From positions 15,497,235-15,561,234 of the forward strand of contig LS997565.1 of assembly GCA_000469685.2 (NCBI GenBank): DNA of 64,000 nt, in the 5' to 3' direction. A program made the translations under genes and the position numbers. Positions 22,285 to 35,700 of this stretch are shown here, piece by piece. Position 1 is the first letter of the stretch. Every line of letters starts with the position of its first letter. The DNA comes from Haemonchus contortus (lineage: Eukaryota > Nematoda > Chromadorea > Rhabditida > Trichostrongylidae). Under the pieces are notes generated by a model. It saw only the letters and a program-made list of their open reading frames with translations. It did not search any database and was not told the DNA's origin.

Positions 22285-25282
22285 GTAAGATTCTATTACC
22301 TTCGCAGTATTTTCTTATCTTTTACAAAAATCTTTCGCCTTTATGACGCCATTCTATCGCTGGTCTCTTATCGCAGTGTATTTCTTATTGTCGGCACTTT
22401 TTACTCTGCAGTTACCTGATTATATTTACTGGAAAGATCATTTCCAAGAATCTCCAGACATCTTTCTTCACACAGATGACTTTTCCGCTCACCTGACCTG
22501 GGTCGTACCGTTCTTTTGTTGAGCCCGAGACAATGGCCGGGTTCAGCCATTGGTGGGTGACCTTGGCCGGGGCACCAACCGACCTGAGCGGCCACCACCT
22601 CTACCAATTTGACACCACTTTCGGGTTTTTTTATAGCCTACAATTTGACATTCTTGTAAAGTCCCCCCAAAAGATCGTATACGTGTAATTTGGAATTGTT
22701 CGGGACTTGCTGGGGACAGAAAAGGAGCCCGAAAGATCCTCATGGCACAGTTCGAAGTATATTTGAAGTGTTTGACATTCTGATATTCACATGACCCTGT
22801 AGGGATTGCTGCTCCTTTGCCGGAACTGCCGACAGAGTTGTGATTTGTCCTTCATCCATCCGAAGTTGGATGGTCGTCTCTTGGACAGGGAGAAAACAAT
22901 GGTCATCGCCGTTAAGCTCCTGTCATGTATGTCGTTTCCTTGGTTTAGGAGATCTCGTCAACGCCGTCTTTACGATGTTTTAATGGCCCACTATAAACCA
23001 CCTCCTCTCTAACTGGAAAGCCATTATTCAGGTTAACGCGTTTAGTGCTATGCTCGTGGGGACGGAAAAACTCGCTTTGCTGAGATTCCAAGGGTGACGA
23101 TTCTTATGTCCTCATAACTATTGTGGGCCGATGGTGATTACTGTAATAGGGGAGAGGGTCTTGAGGCAGGAATGCTACCGTTTTGTTCTTGTTCCAAGCC
23201 AAACGAGCTCTCCATGATGAAGGGTTGGCTTAATTGCAGCCAAATTTGTCTCAATAGCAGAAAGAAAATGATAGAGCAGGGTTCTACGAACGTTCTTTTT
23301 CGTTCCAATGTGGTGGCATTACACAATCAGAATTACAATCGTAGAAAATCGTGAAAAAATCTGCCCATCAGAACGGTTTTCTTCCAAAAAATCGGAATTT
23401 GACTGATGGAAGGAGAAAAAGCGAACGGAGAAGGTTCATAGCGAGACGATTTGTTATGTATCATTGATATGCTTTTTCGGACACCCGGGCACCCACCTAC
23501 CGAGACACGCCCTGCCTATTTCTAACGATTTCGAATCCCGTGGGTGGCAGCAATTCTCATGGAGCAGTCGGGGGTACTTCATTAATGAAATCTTCAAACT
23601 GGAGAAGCTTCCGCGGTAACCAAAAGGACATTTCGGGACCTATTCGGCCCCGGACTCACCTGTAAAGTTTGGAGCGCCGTATTGGATATTGCAGTTTCGT
23701 ATTCTCAACTGGGAGAGGTTCAAACCTTGGAGGCCCCTTCAGGAGGTCTAATCTTGAGCTCCTGATTAGGTCTGGCTTCCGTTTTTCTCTGTCCACTGTA
23801 ATCGTGAGATTCGCTGTCCCTTTCCGTGTACCTTGGAGCCATTCTGCTGCTATCCTGGACATCAGTACCTAGCCATACCCTGCCTGCATGCCAACGGCCT
23901 TAACCCAAACGAACCGCAGCGCCGTTTTTTCGGATGGTACATGGTCAGTTGAGTCATTTTCTTCTGGCGGGAGACTCATCCCCCGCTGGTCGAGGTCTGA
24001 CATTTCAAATTTGATCGTTTTGTTCGACTGCCTTCGAATGCACTTCGATGTCATCCTGTTGGGAGTGAATCATCGAAGCCTAAACGACAAGCCCCACAAA
24101 ACCTAATGGTTCGATCTCGCAGCTAGTCGATCCGCCCTTCTGAACTGTGGGGAGTACAAAAAAGTCCAACGGACGGCAGGTTATTCCCGGAGCTCCCAAT
24201 GGGAAAGCTTGTTCTGTTAATGATGAGTGGTTTTTCAACGTATATGGTCTCTTTTTCACCCGTGCAGCTAGATGACCTTGTAATCGCCCATGCAGTAACA
24301 ATACAGGATTCATTAGAAGTAATGTGATTCTTTGTAACCGTCGGGACCATACGGCGACAAAGTCTGACCCAAATTGAATCTTTTCTTTGTGTGAAAACAA
24401 ATGTGAAAGAATAGTTGTGTGGTTTGGGAGGAAGAAGGAGAGGGAACATTTGAGAGAAAATACCGATGCTTTTTCTTCCACTAAGGATGGAATTTTGTTA
24501 GACATGAAAGAGCCGAAAACTCGTCCAAATATGTCACTATGAGAAAAAGATTGACGGTTAAAGAAGTCCTGGCGGAAAGGTGTTTATCGGCATCGCTTTG
24601 ATCCCGGAAGCTGGTCACAGGCTCACCTTGAAAAGGCAATCTTGTCTGAAAGCAATAAAAGTGTTCTATTATAAATGTTCCCTGTAGCTTGGAGAGTTTT
24701 TCGATGGCATACCTGAGTGTGACTGAAACTCCCCAGAAACAGGATGTCTGGGAAATTTCCAATTCTTTGCATAGTTATGTTATCATGTCTGATGAAGGCA
24801 GAGATGAGAAACGGTGTCTGGGACTCTGCCTGCCTCCAGTATGGGTGATGGTTCGGTCGAACAGGCCTCTCCCGTTCTAGTGGTTGGTACTTAACTTAAC
24901 TAGTAACTTGAAGGAAATGTTAATACTTGGAAGAGGGGGGGGGGGATAGGGGAATAGGCCGAGTGCCGAGTCTACAATGGCTGTTTCACGTCCTTACCCA
25001 GAAAAAATATTCATACTTGGTCGTAAGTCTGGTATACTACTTGGGGACGCCTTCCCGACCTACTTACCTCCAGCTATCTCACTTTTTCTTGAGGTTCAAA
25101 AGAAGCGTTCGTGCAAATTGCTTGTTCCGAGTGAATCCAGCGGATCCTGTTCAACTGACGGCAGAAGCCCCCTGCTATGTAATCCTATCCTACCGCTTCT
25201 TGCTCTTGCTCCTTTCTTTTCCTAACTCATTTATAATTACCACCTAAAAACAGAAACGGACAGATTTGGCAATCATTGAACA

Positions 25283-25452
25283 TCAGTCAAAGTCGTACTC
25301 CTCGAATTCCATCGGTTTTCCATCGTCGGCGGCAGAAACAATGGCCGTCTCTTTCTCTTCTAACTGCTCCATACGCCTCTCTTCCGGGCCCATTTAAGGC
25401 GACTTTTGATTTTCCCTTTCTTCTGCTCTGACCAATAATTCCGAGTTCCAAG
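25283..25452 (-). pseudogene. Terminal exon of an unrecognised gene, apparently frameshifted
   Basis: On the minus strand a strong acceptor (CTACTTTTCAG) opens a frame reading RNYWSEQKKGKIKSRLK. At about 25393 the frame would have to shift by one base in a short A run to continue into EERRMEQLEEKE and then PMEFEEYDFD before a stop at 25283. The second part is acidic and uses preferred nematode codons (GAG, TAC, GAC), so it looks genuinely coding. Either the copy is a pseudogene, the assembly lost one A, or the unshifted frame (stop about 10 codons later) is real. No upstream exon was identified. Confidence 0.35.
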
Positions 25453-27130
25453 CTGAAAAGTAGGAGCACAGAGTACAGTCGACCGAATCCCTCATGATTT
25501 CTCATATATCTCCTGGGATTCGGACGAGTTGTCTGACTCAAGAACCAATTATATCATCCTTCATCAGCATTCATGTCTACTACCACAAAAAAGACCGGAT
25601 TACTGTTTTTTACCCACAGCTTTTTACCGGACGATACAGTGGCACGACAGCATCGTTAGCGTCATCTCTAAGTTGACTAGTGTCGATATCCTTGAAAGGC
25701 TAGTTTTTAGCCCCGTTCCGTTGACTATTCACAACACACCCGACACCCGCAGCACTTCCTTGATGTTATTTGGCAATTCCTTTTGGAATAAACAACTCCA
25801 CTAAGCGAAGTTGAAGCAGGTTTTCGATGTTTTTGTGTTGGCCGAACCAAAGCACTCCTCGGAGCAGTTAAAAGGCCAGTATTCCGACTATTGTTGAGTG
25901 CAGTATGAGCTAGGAGGTATGCGTCACTTGAAAGTCAACTCAGGTTGCAGCAAGCACGAACCGATTTTCTCCGCCCATCTCTCATATGTGTACCTAATGG
26001 AGATCGGAGAAGCTCGGGGGCGAGGGGGAGGGGGGAGTAAACCTCGAGGCATTGATTGGTCACTTAGGTACAAGCCATGGATCTTGTTTCCGCCGACAAA
26101 TGCAGTGGTGGCTTGAAATTCATGCATAACACTATCAAAGCGGCATATCCCTAAATTGTCTTACTGAAGACTGGGCATCCCATATAGCCTCTTACCAGAT
26201 GAGATCATGAAGAAGCCTAAGATGGGGCACGGTTAGAGATGCTGCACTGAATTTTGGGCTTAGTACAGATTGGACAACGTTCTCTTGATATACCGACGAA
26301 AGAATTTGAGGAATCGAAGGCCGATTCTCTCCTGAAACAGTTATAGCCTCGTATCATCGCCCATGGAATTTTCTCATTGGTCCCTCCCTTTCAACGAAAA
26401 TAATGAAGAGTGAAGAACGTGAAAATCGAAAAATTCTCTAAAAACAAAAATTTCTTCTCTAATGGTCGTCTTCGGGTTGAATTTAGCCAATCATCCAAAA
26501 GTCGCTGAATGGGAGATTCTTTTTGCATACTCGCCTTTGCCCATGAACCTGATTCGAATACGCTTCCAATTATTCTTCTAAATACTCCCCATTGTCCGAA
26601 GTTGCCTGACGAGTGCAGCGACGGTGTGAATCTGATGAAGAGCATTCTGCAGTTGTTTTTTGGTTGACGTCGTTTACGTTTTCGTACAAAATGGATGACA
26701 ATCTGAGAAATCTTCCCTCATGTTCCCCAAGACGTCGAGGCATCCGGAACAACAATAGCGATAATGGTCACCAACTCGCATTACTCAAAAAGTGAGAGTC
26801 CATTAATTAAGTTAGTTGGCCGGACAGTCGGAGTCGACAAATCGGAATTGACAAACGAACGGTCGAATCGGTTTTGTCTCGAGCCCCATCGAAGGAGCGC
26901 CATCGTCCTGGCTAAACATGCCTGTTCAGTATGCCGGCATGCCCATAACTGAGGGCTTGACCTTCACGACTGATTGCTTTCCGCCAGAAAACCTTAGCTA
27001 CAACATGGTTGGGTAATCATTGAAGTGGAATGGGGTTGGTAGACGGCAATCTACCTTGTCGAAGCACAGCACACCTGCGATTTCACTTTGTATGGATTGA
27101 ATCCGGTCACGGTCAATTATCGCTATGCTT

Positions 27131-27198
27131 GACCTCGTCTCATCCCTCACCCTTCACCACGGCCATATGATGAACGACTGAGGATTGAGACGAGGTCA
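27131..27198. repeat. Hairpin with 16-19 bp stem
   Basis: GACCTCGTCTCA followed by CCTCA pairs with TGAGG followed by TGAGACGAGGTC across a loop of about 29 nt. It is isolated from other repeats seen here. Confidence 0.55.
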
Positions 27199-28295
27199 GA
27201 CTTCGCCAAAAAAAGACGCAAACAAAACCTTCAACTTTATATTAACAAATTGTTTATGCAGTTTGTGGATTCCACGAATTGGACCCCTGTCGGGACCTCA
27301 TCATGGATGACAGCTTACCTCTGACACTCAACACCTGCATGGACTATTTATTATAGACCTTCAGCGGGTAGAAAAGCTCTTTTATCCATAAACCCCATTT
27401 GAGATGCTCCCCGATGGCACTCGGCCTCCGCTTATTTTTCTAGGGACCTTTTCAATTGTGTATGTGGCTATACAATGAACTTTCGACTCTCAACCGATCA
27501 GCGCTTTCCCCTCAGGGATCAGTTTACTGCCATATTACTGGCCCTGGAGGGAAGGAAAACATTGTCGTCGTGTCGCCAGAAAATGAGGTCTGGTAGTTAG
27601 AGCACACTTCATTCCCGTAAGCTCCAGTCCTTCCTCCTCAAACTCTTCTTTCGCCTTCCTCGACTTTAGATCGTAGCTAATAAGGTAATGGAAAACCTAC
27701 CGTTACTTTCTTCTCACGATGAAACCTACGGTAATTATCTGTACGGGAATCGGTTCTACTATGACCGTTCTAATGAAGAACTCCCGGAAATCGTGAACAA
27801 TGAAGACTGTGAAAGAGAGATGGCATACAGGGCTAAGTGCACTTTTTGGACACCAGACGGACCCGTTTTTCCGGCAACTTCTTAGCGCGATCGTCATGAC
27901 ATCAGTTTGCAAGTGGAAGCGTAAGAAGGAGTCTGCAGGGATCCCAGGTCAACCCTGTATAGAACTGAAGTCGCGATGCGTCCACTGAGTGCAAATAGCC
28001 TCGCACACACACACACATCTTCGCTTTGACAATCAAGAGGGGCTCGACGCCTGAGCAGACTCTCTTCTCGGGTTGAGCTAACGTACGCGATGCATGGGAA
28101 CGACATTCGATAAAGATCGAATCGTCGATGACTCAGAGCGAAAGACGTCGCTCACGAGATTTTTGAAGAAATGTCTAGCACAACTAGCGTGCTAAACGGA
28201 ACCTTTTATTTCTCGACTCTCTTTATAGAGGACTTGAATCTTACAAAAAATTAGCTGCCTCCTGTAGTCGGAACCTCTCGGCATGTTGTCATTTC

Positions 28296-28499
28296 CTAAT
28301 TCGTTATGGAGAACTTTTGGATGGGATGGTACTTGGTAATGAACGAAACTCCCCATCTTTCCCGGAATTTTCTACCCAGTTCTGTATAGAGCTCACGTCC
28401 TCTCCCATTTTGTTTCCAGGCCCAATATTTTGCTGCTTCCTGAGCCAGTGAAAAGTCTGAAGACATCCGATACCACTGGTACAGCCATATGACACCCAA
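28296..28499 (-). other. Isolated open frame, possibly an orphan exon
   Basis: The frame reads DFSLAQEAAKYWAWKQNG and RELYTELGRKFRERW. The mix of charged and aromatic residues looks protein-like. A second minus-strand frame overlaps it fully, and there is no splice partner or family match, so this stays a guess. Confidence 0.2.
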
Positions 28500-28669
28500 A
28501 AGGATCGGATGCTTGGCAGTAATAAGCGAGCATGTCCTACGTAGAACGGTCCAACCGAGTTTGCTAAGTAGCTATCGAAAATGAAGATTACTTTAGGAGG
28601 TATGCTACTGCAAGCACTTCTTACGGTTCAAGCTCTCCTGTAGGTCTCCTTAAGCTGGCGAGTTATGGC

Positions 28670-28735
28670 AAAACTTCGTCCTCGAACGGGACTCGAACCT
28701 GTAAATGTTAGTTCATGAGCTGAGGCGCCCCTTTT
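28670..28735 (-). repeat. tRNA-derived SINE-like repeat, family B copy 2
   Basis: Minus strand: GCCTCAGCTCATG (A-box-like), AGGTTCGAGTCCC (B box), then GTTCGAGGACGAAGTTTTG, matching the tail at 18336. The A and B boxes are closer than in a real tRNA. Confidence 0.55.
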
Positions 28736-31700
28736 TGTAGAGAAGAAATTCTTGTCTGTAGAGAAGTGATTCTTTGTTTTTTTTTCTTGGGATTTTCACT
28801 TATCGATCTGCTAGCTACCTCATGTGCAGGCCTGTGCAGATGAATTTTATTGATTCACTTAGAAAAGGTGAAATACCGAGGTCCTTCAGCAATGAAGTGC
28901 TCTGCAAACACTGGTTGGTCAGCTCTTCAGTCCACTTCATTGCCAGTGTGCTAACCAAAAGTTTGCGCTATTAGCCTCAATCATGAATTCAAATACAGCT
29001 ACAAATCTGACTAGAGGCACGGAGCATGGCGCATTCCATGAAGAACGTTTGTTCAGTAGATCCATCGATTAATAGTACCTCGGCTGCAAAAAAAAAACAC
29101 TTTTATAAGGGGTTTCGAACGCCATTGTGGTGTCTTTTGTAAAAACTCACCCACCGGAGATGAGTACCTCCATTCTTCAAATTCCAAGGAGTACTCCCAC
29201 CTACTCTGAGGCATGGGAGAAATTTGATGGGACCAGTTTATTGGCCCCTTCTATCGGTTAACCAATCAGGCACGTTCAAACCTTTCACATGTCACTGCTG
29301 ATTGGTGGACGTAATCAACCACAGCCGGTTTCCGCCACCGCCGCTGTCACCACCGCACTCTGGCAACCACGTACGTCATGTCTGTTCATCATCGTTCATC
29401 TCCAGCCGCTATAATAGTTGCAATAGCTGTTCATCTAGTCCATACGCAGTATTCCGGTCCTATGACGACCTCATAGATTAGCGGCTATCAATGTCGCCGT
29501 ATTGCAGCACATAGCGATTTCCGCTATTCCGCCATTCTAACCACTCCACCAAGGTCTTAACCACATAATGGCTTTACATAACTGGTTGTTGAAGTTGCAT
29601 CGTCGTCGTCGTCGTCATCGTGTCAGTTGCTGAACACGCAAAGTGCAATTATCGTCACGATCCCACTGTAGTGGTTGTCACGGTTGAACGTCTCCAGTAA
29701 TTGACACGTTGCCAGCGTTACCACCGTGAAATTCACTTTCACCGATTCAACTGGGAGTGGCAGATCATGGGAAGGGACGGCCACGGAGGGAATGGGATTT
29801 TGTAAACAAGAAGACAAATAGGATGGAACACAGGAAACTTATGAAATCGGAGTTTCCAAAGTTCTCTTCAGGTGATTCCCTTAAAAAAGGCTGAACATCA
29901 TGAAAATTGAAAAGCATCCACGAGTACCTCTGAAAAGGTGACCGAACCGTCTAAGCGGAATAGGAATAGCTTTGGTTTATTGTAGAGAAGCGCTTCCTCT
30001 GAAGTTTTTGGAATGTCGTCCCCCATAGGCTATCTTAAATTCGCTGTACCTTTGACTCTCGGGAAGCTCTTGAATAATGCCTAGGAGCCATCTCCATCGA
30101 CTTCTTTCTTCAGATTTTCTGGCACTACCTGAAGGAAACAGCCTTCTTTTGAAAGTTCTCAAGCATTTCTCAAGGCTTTAGGCCTACGTGCTGCGAGAAA
30201 AAGCCCACTTACGGTAGTTGGGAATGGCCTAAAAGTCAATGTGAAGGTCTCGTGAAGACGGGCCATTATGCTTCTATGGGAATTGGTTTAGGTAAAATGT
30301 GAAACGAGGCGTGAGAATGGGGCATAATCGTTGGCCTAATTCGATCACGTAAATGGTTAGGTAGGACGAAACTGACTCTGCAAAACAGATGCTGGTGATT
30401 TCGAGAATTGTAAAGGGGGTAACTTTGTGGTTTTTCGTGTAACCTTCGGAAAGCGCATAGGTGTTGTGAAGAATAGACCTTCAAACCTCAGGAAGGATGC
30501 CACCGATTGTAAATATCTATAGAGATTCCTATTGAACGCTGCTCTGGTCAACAATTATGTATTCCACCACTCTTTTTCCCCACCTTTGTAATGAGCATGT
30601 AAGGAAAGGATGTGGACCTCGATTTTCGGTTCCACTTAATTTTTTATGTTGTTGTACTCCAGCCTATCATTTTATCGAGTAATCGTTAGGACCTCAACTC
30701 CCGAGGAAGATCTCGAAGTATTGTAACAAATTAGGGTCGTCAATCTTGAAAAAAACATACTTTGAGTTTAATTATTCATTTTATTTTTACTTTTCTATCA
30801 TTTATTATTTTTTTACTATTTACTGATTTGTTTCGGAAATTTCAACAAGTCATTTTATTTTGTACTTCTCCTATTATCTTTTGTTGTTTATTTATATTAC
30901 TATTTTTTGAAATTCTATTTTTTGACCATGCAAGATCGCTTTGGTAACGCTGAGATAATGTCAGTTCAAATTGTCCATTCTTTTGAGTTTAGGCTGGCAA
31001 AACAGGGAATATGCGTTCCTGTCTTGCCGCACCCTGTCCATAGTAAAATATGTCTAGAATGGCCCTGTCGAGAGAACCCTTCTAAACTTCCCTCTGTGAT
31101 ACAGCTCTTGCTCATCGAACCAAAGAGGGCACGCAGAATCGGTGATGGAGGGGCCGAGGATGGTATACCTTATGGCCAATTAAATTTAGTTAACAAAAGG
31201 GAACCGGTCGTCCCTTTCCTATAAGTTTCCTAGCAACCAAAAATACTCCCGTCCGACGCAGTCATTTATGTCATCGTTTTTTCAAGTCGCAAAACAGTTA
31301 CAACTTTTTTCCAAAATGGCCCCCAATACTGCCATTGATTTAGATTTCATCCCTTCGATCGAGTCAAATCGGTGTCCCCGTAGCCATCCATCGGGATTAT
31401 AGAAGAGCCAGTAGCCGAAATGGGAACGGTCAGGCGAATTGGAACTATGTGGGCTACTCGTTGGCAAAATACTATGTTTGTGGAGACCACTGCTTTATGG
31501 GACGATGCCCTTTCTTCGAGCAAAAGTCCAGAAGTTGCTAACTCATAATGTTGTCTTTTTGAGGTGATAGCATCTCCGGCAGCAAGTAGCTGACATAAAG
31601 CTCCGCATAGATGCCCATTCCCTGCCAACCTGAACACAAAAAAATATATCTTTTCTTATTGCGACCGCAAAATTTAGATGAAATTCTAACTTGCTGCTAT

Positions 31701-32719
31701 TCCCAAAGTTCAAATGGGAAATTCTCGTTTTTCTCCGAACACTGGTGTACATTACACTCTGAAGAGTTCACAGCTCAAACTCAAAAAATCCATCAATGTT
31801 TACCGAATGATTTCCAAAATAAACTCCACACATTTTCTGCGATCGTGACCTTCTTCCCGTATGAACGACTGGGACTTCCTTTGCCAAGATGAGAGGCCTG
31901 ACCTATTGTTTTGAATCCCGTTTTTAGGAATGAGAGCTAAGGCAGACGGTGCTGATAGGATCATTTGAGAAAGAATTTGATTCTGAGGCCGATTCGATTG
32001 AAGGAATATTAAAAGTAATCTAGGAAAGTAGCATTCCACTAGTAATAACAATAACCGGTAGAACATTCTCATTTCTTTTCGTTTTCCATGAATAAAAATG
32101 GAAAATCCCACCCGTGCTTCATTTCTCACCGTGATCATCGTCTCCTTCTGACACTGATTGTTCGTTGTCATCGCTAATCCGTCATTGACCTCCTCAACCC
32201 ATGAACATCATTTACTGTCCTACTTCTCCGATCACATTCGGGTTACCCCAACCGCTACTGGGCAGCAAAGCTGTCACTTTCATTGAACTTCTTCTCATGA
32301 CAGGTTCTGTGAAATTGAAATAGAAAAGGAACTCGAATCGAGGCTGTTCTCTCTCGTGAATGAATCCACTTACCCTCCGTTATCCTCCTTCACTTTCGCC
32401 CGCGCCTCATCCTCATTTCGAGGACATTTCGAGAACGAAATCGGCCTTCTCGAGGGACCAGGTGCTTCTAATGACGATCGATCTGGGGCTTTCTCCACAC
32501 CTTTCCCCTCCGTCTATTGATTGACCGTCCTCAGATGCATAATCCGACCGTAATTAGCGTCGCCGATACCGGATCTACGCAGGTGCTTGAACAACCTAAC
32601 GGCTTTTTATGGTTTCCGCATGAATCGAGGGAGGGAGCAATAAAGGCGATGGTGCCCCCATCAAATGGCGATATTTCTTAGTAATCCTTATAAGTATTAT
32701 GATATTATGGACGATTTAG

Positions 32720-35700
32720 GGCACACATCGCAGCGTTCGATGGCCGATTCCGAGAGCAATTCCGAAATGAATCGCGATCCCAGATACCGTTGGAACGTCA
32801 ATTGGCACGTTCGTCACTGAGGTATGTCAAGCTAGACCTTTGCCTTTCCCTCCTTACCCGGTCAGCAATCCGGGAATGTTTCAGTACAACGACTACATCT
32901 GGGAAAGCGGTACACCGTGGTGGTTCTATGACTTCGTCCCCAGTCACTTCTATTTCCGACAGCCATACTGGAGATCGATGGACGTCGTCGCCTCTCCGGC
33001 GTGATGTCAGAGGTAACTGTACATAAAGAATCAATGTGGAATCAATAGTATCATTCATCTCAGAAACTTTTTATTCGCCCGAAATCACGTCCTGCTGAGA
33101 ACCCTACTTTTCATCCTATAATAGAATTACAAGGCTTTGAGCTTTGGGACTGAGAATTCCGCGAACAAAAAAATTCCAGGGGAGAAGAGCCGATCCAAGG
33201 AATTCCAGGTAATAAAAGAATTTTCCATGACTGAGAACAAATTTGCTATTAGTTCCTGTAGTCGTTAAAGTTTATAAATGGGAGAAAGTTTGAAAATTTT
33301 GAAAGGCAGTGTGGGATGACCCTTTACGGCACACCGATCAAGTGCAGAGACTCTTAAATCCCTTTGAAGGAGTGGTGGTAATGGCAACTGAGAAGTGAGG
33401 TGTGACCTCTTTGGTGGTGTGTGGGAGACCCTTTTTCCATTTATTTACTACATATGAAAAGAAAGCTATTAGACTTCTCACCTGGGCCTGGGCGACATTT
33501 CGACGTAGCTCATTTATTTTATGGTAGGCTTCATGCAGGATGCTTGCCCCAGTTAAACTGGTTCATAACTTCATTTTCAAGGCCTTTTAAATTCGAAAGA
33601 ATGTTGGAGGCGTTCTCATCAAAAAAGGTTCGAAGAAACAGTTTACAACATCGTTAACCAACTTTTGTTTCATATCTATGTACAGGATTTCGAGGGCATA
33701 AAACAGAAGTTCGGTCGTTCCGATCCACCTAATTCTCTGCGAATTAGGCAAAATCAACGTGAATGAACCTAATTCCCACTGAGGCCTTCTGTTGAGCATG
33801 AAATGTTCTTTATAGATATAATACCCTGTAACTATTTTCGCGATTCCAGATGATTTATCTCCGATGAGCGGGACAAGCGCCCAATTGGGAAGCATGACAA
33901 GGAACTCGGACTGTAACAAAACAGTAAGTTGCACATTTTATCAACGAACCCTAGCTTTTAAGTGTTTGTTTACATGAAGAAAGGCAAAAAAAACCAAAAG
34001 CGATACAAAAATGGAAAGATAAAGTTACCTACAGAATGACGAATGACCACGTATTTGGGTAGGCAGCTGTTCATGTTACCTACTTACCTACCTACCTGCT
34101 TTTGGTTTTTGTCCTTTCGATAAGTTCTGCTGACCCAGGTATCTCTGCACATCTTTTGAAGCTGAATGGGATGATCCAGCAATTTCTGAGCAACTCTCTT
34201 TCCTCTCCACTGAGCGATTCCTTCTGGATGTTCGTCCCTGTTTTTTTTTCAGATTTTCCTTCAAACCTACATTTCAGTAAAATGTAATGGAGCATCCTTT
34301 TTCTCTCTTCGGAGGACTGAAAGAAACCATCATTTCGACAAAAATTTAATATTAGTCATTCAGGACAACAAGCCGAAATCTGTCGAAATCAAAGTTCAAC
34401 GTACGGAACGAGTGGAGAGGCGTGAACAGTATGATACCAAAGATTGGATCAACAACAACAACAACAACAACAACTATGCTATGCCTAAGTAAACACATAA
34501 GCTTTTTCCTTTTCATTGCCTTTCTCGTTCAATAATTCCTCGTTCAGACTGCAACCTGCATTCGGATCTCGATCGTCTTTGGCGACTTCGCAGGCTCGCG
34601 GTGAATCCAGTGACATAGATTTCAGTTGGATTCGTGAAGAAGAGAATAAACTTAGGAAAGAACGAGGTGCGTATGACCTCACTGAGTCAAACATTAGAAT
34701 ATGACGAAATGGGACGCTCTTTGGTCGTTTCTTTTTCTTTTGTGACCATTGAATCTTTTGTAGAAAATGCCAAACGACTACCAGAATGCTACTTTGGGTT
34801 GGATCCTCCAAAACTGGACGATACACCACTTTCTTCTCAAAGTCGAGATGAGAAAGAGAATCATCGTAGAATCGGGAACGTTCGTAGCACAGCGGCAGCG
34901 TTTGAGAATAAGTTGAGAAGAGAAAACCAAGAACAGGTACCGGTTCGGATTCCCTTATCTCAGGCATTTCTCTTGATTTTCATTTGATTGCAATTAGAAG
35001 TTTCGGTGGATATAACAGCTACCTTTCAGTCATCACTGAGCCTTGATTCTCTTTTTATTGCTTATTTATTTACTTGTTTATTTATTTATATAACCTCCCA
35101 ACTGATGTAGCAGCAAATGGGATTATTGCACACCCACGGTTTGGATTGGAATCCGTGATCGATATTCGACCATGCCAACCGAGTCTTCCATCCGTCCGGG
35201 ATCGGTTGATAGATATCAGACGTGTCCGGGAGAATATACATCGGCTGGGTATCGCAATTCATTGTATAGGTCCCATACACGTTCAAACCGCTACCATGGT
35301 TCTTAATGAGAGTCAAGGGGGGGGGGGGGGGGAGGAGGGGGTGGCATCTCGTGCTGGACTAACCAGTAAGTGTCGATCAGCACAGTCGAGACTAGCCACG
35401 CATTCTAGCGTCGCGTTAACATCAGGTCCACATACCCTCCAACGTTATTAAGTTTCACCTAGCAGAAACAACTCTAAACATGACTGCAACTTTTCACACT
35501 CCTCGAAAAGTCCGTACCACGAAGAAATGCGTTTTGTAAGTACCTGGCTTGGACAACTTTTATGCTGTCCTGATTTCGGTAAGGTCGACGATCTGCCATT
35601 TTATTTGAGTGCACATCACGGCGACGTGTCGCCGTAATTTTACTCGAAAATCAAAAACTAGTAGCACGAAGAGTTTTACGCATCGATGGTCTCGTATACA

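Larger units (their letters stand above)
22285..32719. other. Ten-kilobase interval, probably the first intron of the MGNRSSS gene
   Basis: No plus-strand exon could be joined in phase here, although small ones could be missed. It holds a minus-strand broken exon (25283-25452), a hairpin (27131-27198), a family B SINE (28670-28735) and an isolated minus-strand frame (28296-28499). Plus-strand frames at 26690 (MDDNLRNLPSCSPRRRG) and 27688 (MENLPLLSSHDETYG) look mildly coding-like but have no supporting splice partners. Confidence 0.4.

Noticed and set aside
28008..28018. CA-repeat as a feature
   Set aside because: Only a few units, below what deserves annotation.
31282..32171. Several minus-strand frames
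   Set aside because: Pieces look mildly protein-like but lie in conflicting frames, with no conserved motif and no consistent splice sites.
32770..33005. Aromatic frame (YNDYIWESGTPWW) as the main product
   Set aside because: It stops before the donor at 33012 and cannot join the later exons, whereas the Ser/Thr frame joins all of them in phase; kept as a finding only.
34485..34967. 160-codon minus-strand open frame
   Set aside because: It overlaps three plus-strand exons that join in phase; antisense by-product.
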